Source: Purshia tridentata (Eukaryota; Streptophyta; Magnoliopsida; Rosales; Rosaceae). From it: 24,245 nt of DNA. Where the stretch lies: positions 1-24,245 of the forward strand of contig QANT01003367.1 in the NCBI GenBank assembly GCA_003254885.1, read 5' to 3'. Numbering within the stretch: the first letter of the stretch is position 1; the number at the start of each line of letters is the position of its first letter. Of this stretch, positions 19,586 to 24,245 are shown in pieces. A program made the translations under genes and the position numbers. A model generated the notes under the pieces. It saw nothing but the letters and a program-made list of their open reading frames with translations. It did not search any database and was not told the DNA's origin.

Positions 19586-20204
19586 GTCCTGAGAGAGCCG
19601 CACAGTTAGACTTGATCTCTGACGCGATGGCTACAGAGTTTTAGTCCTTATAGTTGGTTTTATGTGTATGAGAAATTTGGCAACTTCAGTGTAGAGGCCA
19701 TGCACCCACTTCATTGCATGGGGTTCAGAGGTGAATGCAGAGGGAGAGTGTCCAAGTCTCTTCCTGACCAGCAAAAACTCTATGACTTTAAGCTTGTAAC
19801 AGAGACACAGGGTAGATATGAGTGAGCTCTTGGCTTAGATTATGTGTAGATTAGGTGCTTTGCCTGTCTTACAAGTTTCAACTTGTTTTGGGTTGCTTTT
19901 ACCTACAATTAAAGGGCACCTGACTAAGCCCTTTGATTGTAATAGTTAAATTTGAGCTAGTTAATCTCTGCAGAAAAATTTCTTGTGTAATTGAGCCTTG
20001 CAAAAATAAGTTACATTGTACCTGGTTTCCGATTACTGGCTGCAAATTAAGACTACCAAACTAGCTGCTCGGCCTTGTTTTTTCTCTGTGCAAGAATTCC
20101 ACACCCCAATACCCAGAACAACTACATGATTTTCAATATCACGGTTCTCTATTTTCATTCTTTGATGAAACAGAAAAGAAAATTAAAGCCACTACAATCT
20201 CCTT
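19586..20204. other. Spacer between MATE copy 2 and repeat R
   Basis: Less AT-rich than other spacers. It may contain the old 3' end or untranslated region of the MATE copy, but no exon beyond the FAYAA stop could be aligned with confidence. No intact open frame was seen. Confidence 0.4.
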
Positions 20205-20538
20205 GGAATCAATATGGATAGTCTGTAGAAACATCAAATACTGGAACATGCATGATTTAAGAGTTTGTGCTTTTTAAGCTTAGATATTGTATAGGCATAG
20301 CTATTGAACAATTCAACTTGCAACAGAAATATGGGTACATGCTTCATTCAATACAATTATATGAAACAACATTTTAGCACAACGCTGTCAATTATCTGTT
20401 TTCAATTTTCAAAAAATTCGTTCACATGATACTAAAGTACATTGTTTTCCATTCGATCGATCTTGTTTCTTATTTTACTTTCAAACAAATGCAGTGGACA
20501 TAGAATAAGATGAAAGTAATGGAGTCAGGGAAGTCATT
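20205..20538 (+). repeat. Flanking repeat R, right copy
   Basis: Counterpart of 15976-16260 in the same orientation, about 4.2 kb away. It has an extra segment of some 50-60 bp in the middle (around 20385-20445). Its splice-acceptor-like site has decayed from TTTCAG to TTTCAA, and its short open stretch is interrupted by a TAA. Confidence 0.75.
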
Positions 20539-20780
20539 AATATCAGAGGTCTGACTGATTTTGATGACCCAAGGTTTGGGATTTGAAGCTTAGAGTTTCT
20601 AGACTCTAGTGAATTGTAGGAAAGTAATGGTTGAAATGCTCATACAAACACCAGCTAGATGTATCATTCTTTATAAATAAAAAAATGCAAAAATGCAAAA
20701 AATTCACGTTTAGTAAATGTGCAACGTCTGCTCCCTAAAGATCTAGTTAACAGTAAAACAATGAATCCAATACAATTGCA
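20539..20780. other. 3' flank of the methyltransferase gene
   Basis: This should contain the 3' untranslated region of the minus-strand gene ending at 20781. No canonical AATAAA was seen on the minus strand. An A-rich patch with AAAAATGCAAAAATGC lies at about 20682-20698. Confidence 0.4.
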
Positions 20781-23265
20781 TTAGGCAAAAATATCCTCAG
20801 TGATAAATGATTGCTCAGGACCAATACAATCTTCATATGGAAGCTGTAGCTGCTCATAATTTAGCTGTCTGGATGCTTCGTACAAAGCAATGCCAACACT
20901 AACAGAAAGATTCAGACATCTTACATAAGTTTCAACCATTGGAATCCTAATCGTCCCACCGCCAAATCTTTCACTTTTGCAGTCTTGCAGGACCTCAGGT
21001 GGTAGGCCAAAGGTTTCTGCGCCAAATATGAGAAAATCACCTCTTCTGTAAGAAAAATCCTGAAAAACAGTAGTTTAGTTAGTTTCAAAATACTTAATTT
21101 ATCTCAACATAAAAAAAAGAGTTGCTAAAACTTTCGGCTTCCCAATAAGGAAAGGGAATGTGCTAAGAACATTGATTTTTACCCAAGAAACCCAAACCAA
21201 GAATGATTAAACTCTCCGTCTAAACATGAGGCTCGGGCAAAAAGAAAGTTTAGGGCATCCAACAAAAACACATCACAGGTATAACGAAAACTAAAAAGTA
21301 GGAAAAAAACACATAAAGGTTATCAATCCAGGTTCCATTGTTATGAAGTTATATCAGGATAAAATCCCGAAGGATGGTGAAACTGAAATAACAACTTACC
21401 GAATGGAATTTTGTTCCTCTCTTTGTAAATGCAAGCAACCGCTTTTCTCCTTCCTATACACATAAAAGGGAAAAGAGAGGGGAAAAGAAAAGTGTTCAAA
21501 GGCAAACTATGGAAACGGCCTCCGAAATCCATTTTTTGAGCTTTGAAGTGGAACAAACCTGTTGTCTGAAATAGTCTTGGAACTCTGCCCATGAGCTGTG
21601 AACTTTGACAACCACATATCTAACATAAGAAGTTAATTGTTGAAAACAGGAAAGAATCTTATTTGAATTTAAAAGAATAAAGGATATTGATCATACAACA
21701 AGAAAACATAACAGAACTGTCTAAAGCTGGTGGGAAGCTGGTATTTACATAACTGAACTAGTCAAGATCTCTTCAGTAATGCCATTAAACAAATACAAGC
21801 ATGCAAACTCATCATGCCCTGCCTTGAACCATAGTTTGGAAGAAAAATAAATACGGAGTGAGAATAAGAAAGAAAATGTTAATTACGGAAAATGAAATGT
21901 GATTTTACACTAATGATAAAAGGTTTCATATCCTTATTTTCAAAGGCAGAGTAGATGTCTTTGCATTGCTAATCACATATAAAACATCACCACTCTGCAA
22001 AATATCTTTTCAAAAAGTACTCAGGAAATTTACAGAAGAAACAACATAGTTAACATCTATTACTAATTGCTAGGATACGGCCAATAGTCCAATCCAGCAC
22101 GCTTTAATTTTGTATCATCGACCTGAAATCCTAATGGCTGATGAAGAACAAAAGCATGTTAAATGGCCAGTAGAGGGCAACTCTCTTTTTTCTTCCATAT
22201 AAATGAATAATATAAAGTTTAAAGAGAAATTGAACACAAACTGGCAATATCTACCCCAACTAGATGAAGCCCAACTGCTGATGCTGCACATGTTCTGGCA
22301 ATGCAACCTGTATTTCCAGGAATCTGCCAAGGACAATAGAAATCTCAGAGCCAGCCTTGAGAAATTGAGAGGCTCTGTGACCTAAAGGAAAAGATACACA
22401 AATTATACTCCTTGAGTCACCACATTCTTCAGCACCCAAAAGTTTGTGTGTGATTAGAAGAGATTAATATTTAATACAAAAGAAAAGGTAAAATGTGGAA
22501 GTGCCATGGACAATTAAAGATTTCAATATACCTAAGAAATTCTTATTCATGTAAAAACTGTAATTTCACAACTAATATTCCCCATGTAATCCTAGCTAAA
22601 TCATGGGAACTTGAATAACCAGTATCAACCTAATGCGCACAAATGATTGGGAAAATCCGTAGCAACAAATACAGATAGAAAACCATGTGTATTAAACCTT
22701 CATTTCATTGCAGTGGTTAATCAGTCTAACCAATTTAAGAATGTTAACCTTATCAGCCAACAATAGCATCCAACACCGAAATGAGTCAATCTTCACATTT
22801 TCTTCATAAGGACAGGCTAAAACCGGCCAAGATCAATTAGCATCATGCATTCAAACTTATCAACATCACTATCGGTTTTAGTTAAGACACCAATTTCTGC
22901 ACAAATGGAGCATATATATGCACAGTTATCTATGTTTAATGAATCATGGATATGCATTATATCGTATTTAGACACTGAAAAGGAAACAGTAAAATAGTGT
23001 CAAGTACCAATTATACAAGAAAATGACCCAAAAGTGACCCAGTTCCTAAATAGCTGTGAAATTAAGTTAGCCACCTTAAAAACTTGTACTTCGTACCTGA
23101 GGAGACACTAAAACCACTTGGAGAATCTTATTTTGTGAGACTCCCTTCACTGCCTCCCCTACCCCATCTGCCAGAGAACACTCTTTGCCCCTCTCAGCTG
23201 TACCATAACAAAATCACATACATACACATTTAAATCACTGAATATAAACAAACACACACATACAC

Positions 23266-23302
<37 letters not shown>

Positions 23303-23462
23303 TACAGAGAGAGCAGATGGGAGAGAAGCGAGTAGAGGTTAGAGAGAGGCGGACTTTGTGGTTGAGATGAGCCCAGCATAGAGAACCAGAGAAAGGAGCT
23401 CTTCTTGAGCGGAAACGAAAAGGAGAGAAAGGGGTTAGGGTTTTCAAGAAGCTTGTGTCCAT
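20781..23462 (-). CDS. TrmL-like tRNA (cytidine/uridine-2'-O)-methyltransferase, probably organellar (7 exons)
   Basis: Exons on the minus strand: 23306-23462, 23097-23197, 22255-22323, 22079-22137, 21559-21619, 21400-21453 and 20781-21059. All junctions are GT-AG and the frame is kept throughout, giving 780 nt and 259 residues. The SPOUT fold of the SpoU/TrmH class is shown by ILQVVLVSPQ (strand 1), IPGNTGCIARTCAA (motif 1, N and R), GLDYWPYVVVKVHSSW, FLIFGAETFGLP (motif 2) and IPM...RCLNLSVSVGIALYEASRQL (motif 3, knot). This is TrmL/CspR-like, an enzyme that 2'-O-methylates the wobble nucleotide of certain tRNAs using S-adenosylmethionine. The first 52 or so residues are rich in S, R, F and L without acidic residues except D2, like a plastid or mitochondrial transit peptide. 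An in-frame ATG at 23504 is an alternative start. No defects were seen. Confidence 0.92.
23269..23300. repeat. (AG)16 microsatellite in the methyltransferase first intron
   Basis: Sixteen AG units, read as (CT)n on the transcribed strand. They start about five bases after the exon 1 donor (GTACG) and make up roughly the first third of the 108-nt first intron. Confidence 0.95.
23435..23443 (-). promoter_or_regulatory. Telo-box (AAACCCTAA) at the 5' end of the methyltransferase gene
   Basis: AAACCCTAA on the minus strand, within 30 bases after the chosen ATG. Telo-boxes near transcription starts are known in plant genes for translation components. Its position here is inside the predicted transit peptide coding sequence, so it may be coincidental. 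Confidence 0.3.
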
Positions 23463-23795
23463 TGCAATTGGCTTACTACTTGCCCTCTTATGCTTTTTGC
23501 TCACTCCCTTTCTTTGCTTGTTTACTTAACTTTTGTGTCTTCCTCCCCGACGTGTAATTCTATCTGCAACTCCTTGTCTCACTGCTCCAACAGTTGGCAC
23601 ACCATTTCTTAAAAATAGAAATGGAGGAGGATGATAAAATAGTAACGTAGGTATGAAATTGATATAAAATGAAAGTTGGGGTAATTAGAAAGTTGTGAAA
23701 GTTGGGGCAGACTTGAAAAACTATGTAAAATTGAGACAGTAAATTGTAATTTGCTCCAAAATATAAAAAATAACGTTACTTTAACCCTATTTTAG
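23463..23795. promoter_or_regulatory. Head-to-head intergenic region (candidate bidirectional promoter)
   Basis: It separates the minus-strand methyltransferase start (23462) from a leader-like region on the plus strand. The proximal part (23463-23600) is CT-rich, as in a leader of the minus-strand gene. The distal part is AT-rich with a twice-occurring GAAAGTTGGGG word and TATAAAAA at 23762-23769 facing right. Confidence 0.45.
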
Positions 23796-24245
23796 GAAAC
23801 CGACCCCATACAAGAGCCAAGCGGTCTTCGCTTTCTCGTCCTCTAAAAACACCGAGAAAAGGTGGGTGTCAGATTCCAATCCCTAGTTAGGGCAAAACGT
23901 GTTTCCGACAATTGGAGGAAGATCGACGATCTAATATTGAATCTATTTCATTCTGGTTAGTTTCTAGTTTTCTACTTCCTTGTTTATATCGCTTTGTTTC
24001 TCGTTTTGGGATTCTTATGTTTTGGCTTTTGCGGCATGGCTTGGGCGTTTTTTTTTTTTTGTTTGCATGATTTGATTTGGTGCTGTCTTGCTGAATTAGG
24101 CTTTGAAGTTTGTTTCTTGCATTAGACGGATATGTAAATTGATTTAAATTTGTAAATTTGATTTGGGTTTTAGGGTTTGTGTTCGACTATCCCACTGTGC
24201 GTTTTTTTGCATGTATATGATTATTGAGCAGAAGATGATTTTAGT
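23796..24245 (+). other. 5' leader exon and leader intron of a plus-strand gene continuing past the window
   Basis: After the TATA-like box at 23762 comes a mixed-composition leader (about 23796-23955) ending TTCATTCTG, then a donor GTTAGTTTC at 23956. The following 270 or so bases are strongly T-rich (long T-run at 24049-24061), typical of a plant leader intron. A fair acceptor (TTATTGAGCAG) ends at 24231, followed closely by an ATG at 24235 that opens a frame to the window end. With only 11 coding bases visible, the product cannot be guessed. Confidence 0.45.

Noticed and set aside
22115..22385. Frames on both strands within the methyltransferase gene
   Set aside because: They read exons 3 and 4 in wrong frames or on the wrong strand; the spliced model explains the region.
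1..24245. tRNA or rRNA genes, CRISPR arrays, bacterial operons
   Set aside because: No T-loop GGTTCGAATCC-like box pair with cloverleaf context, no spaced identical repeats and no prokaryotic gene organisation were seen; the sequence is clearly plant nuclear DNA.

Overview
This window is nuclear DNA of a flowering plant, almost certainly a eudicot. The intergenic DNA is very AT-rich and full of poly-T tracts and microsatellites. One gene has seven exons with GT-AG introns. The protein families present (coiled-coil NB-ARC-LRR resistance protein, ten-cysteine prolamin-superfamily protein, DETOXIFICATION/MATE transporter) are typical of plants. The species cannot be named from the sequence alone.

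Left part (1-11,400): mostly intergenic and repetitive. It holds a 60-bp tandem repeat at the left edge, a CACTA-like miniature transposon (2608-2954) with a matching 3-bp target duplication, a 100-bp near-identical direct repeat pair (5476-5760), a strong hairpin (9056-9133) and probable remnants of a Copia LTR element and hAT/Harbinger-like MITEs (9470-10,880). Embedded in it are two tandem paralogous single-exon genes on the minus strand (3931-4314 and 7007-7375). They encode small secreted ten-cysteine proteins of the bifunctional inhibitor / lipid-transfer / 2S-albumin superfamily. Their upstream regions are also homologous, but the first copy lacks a 15-bp block that carries the TATA box of the second.

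Centre (11,400-16,000): a large intact CC-NB-ARC-LRR (CNL) resistance gene of the RGA2/RGA3 type on the plus strand, with a TATA box and a short leader. Its 3' half contains eight back-to-back 72-bp (24-residue) LRR units. Its 3' end contains a 105-nt intron-like segment that stays in frame whether or not it is spliced, and further candidate splice junctions downstream.

Right-centre (16,000-20,540): two head-to-tail, heavily mutated copies of a MATE transporter gene of the DTX42/43 (FRD3-like) group, with exon order and even intron sequence preserved. They are bracketed by two copies of a roughly 0.3-kb segment (15,976-16,260 and 20,205-20,538).

Right end (20,780-24,245): a complete seven-exon minus-strand gene for a SPOUT-class tRNA (cytidine/uridine-2'-O)-methyltransferase like bacterial TrmL, with a probable organelle transit peptide. 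It sits head-to-head with what looks like the 5' leader and leader intron of a plus-strand gene that continues past the window. The genes do not form a pathway: the region reads as a resistance-gene locus with local duplications and decay next to a conserved housekeeping gene.
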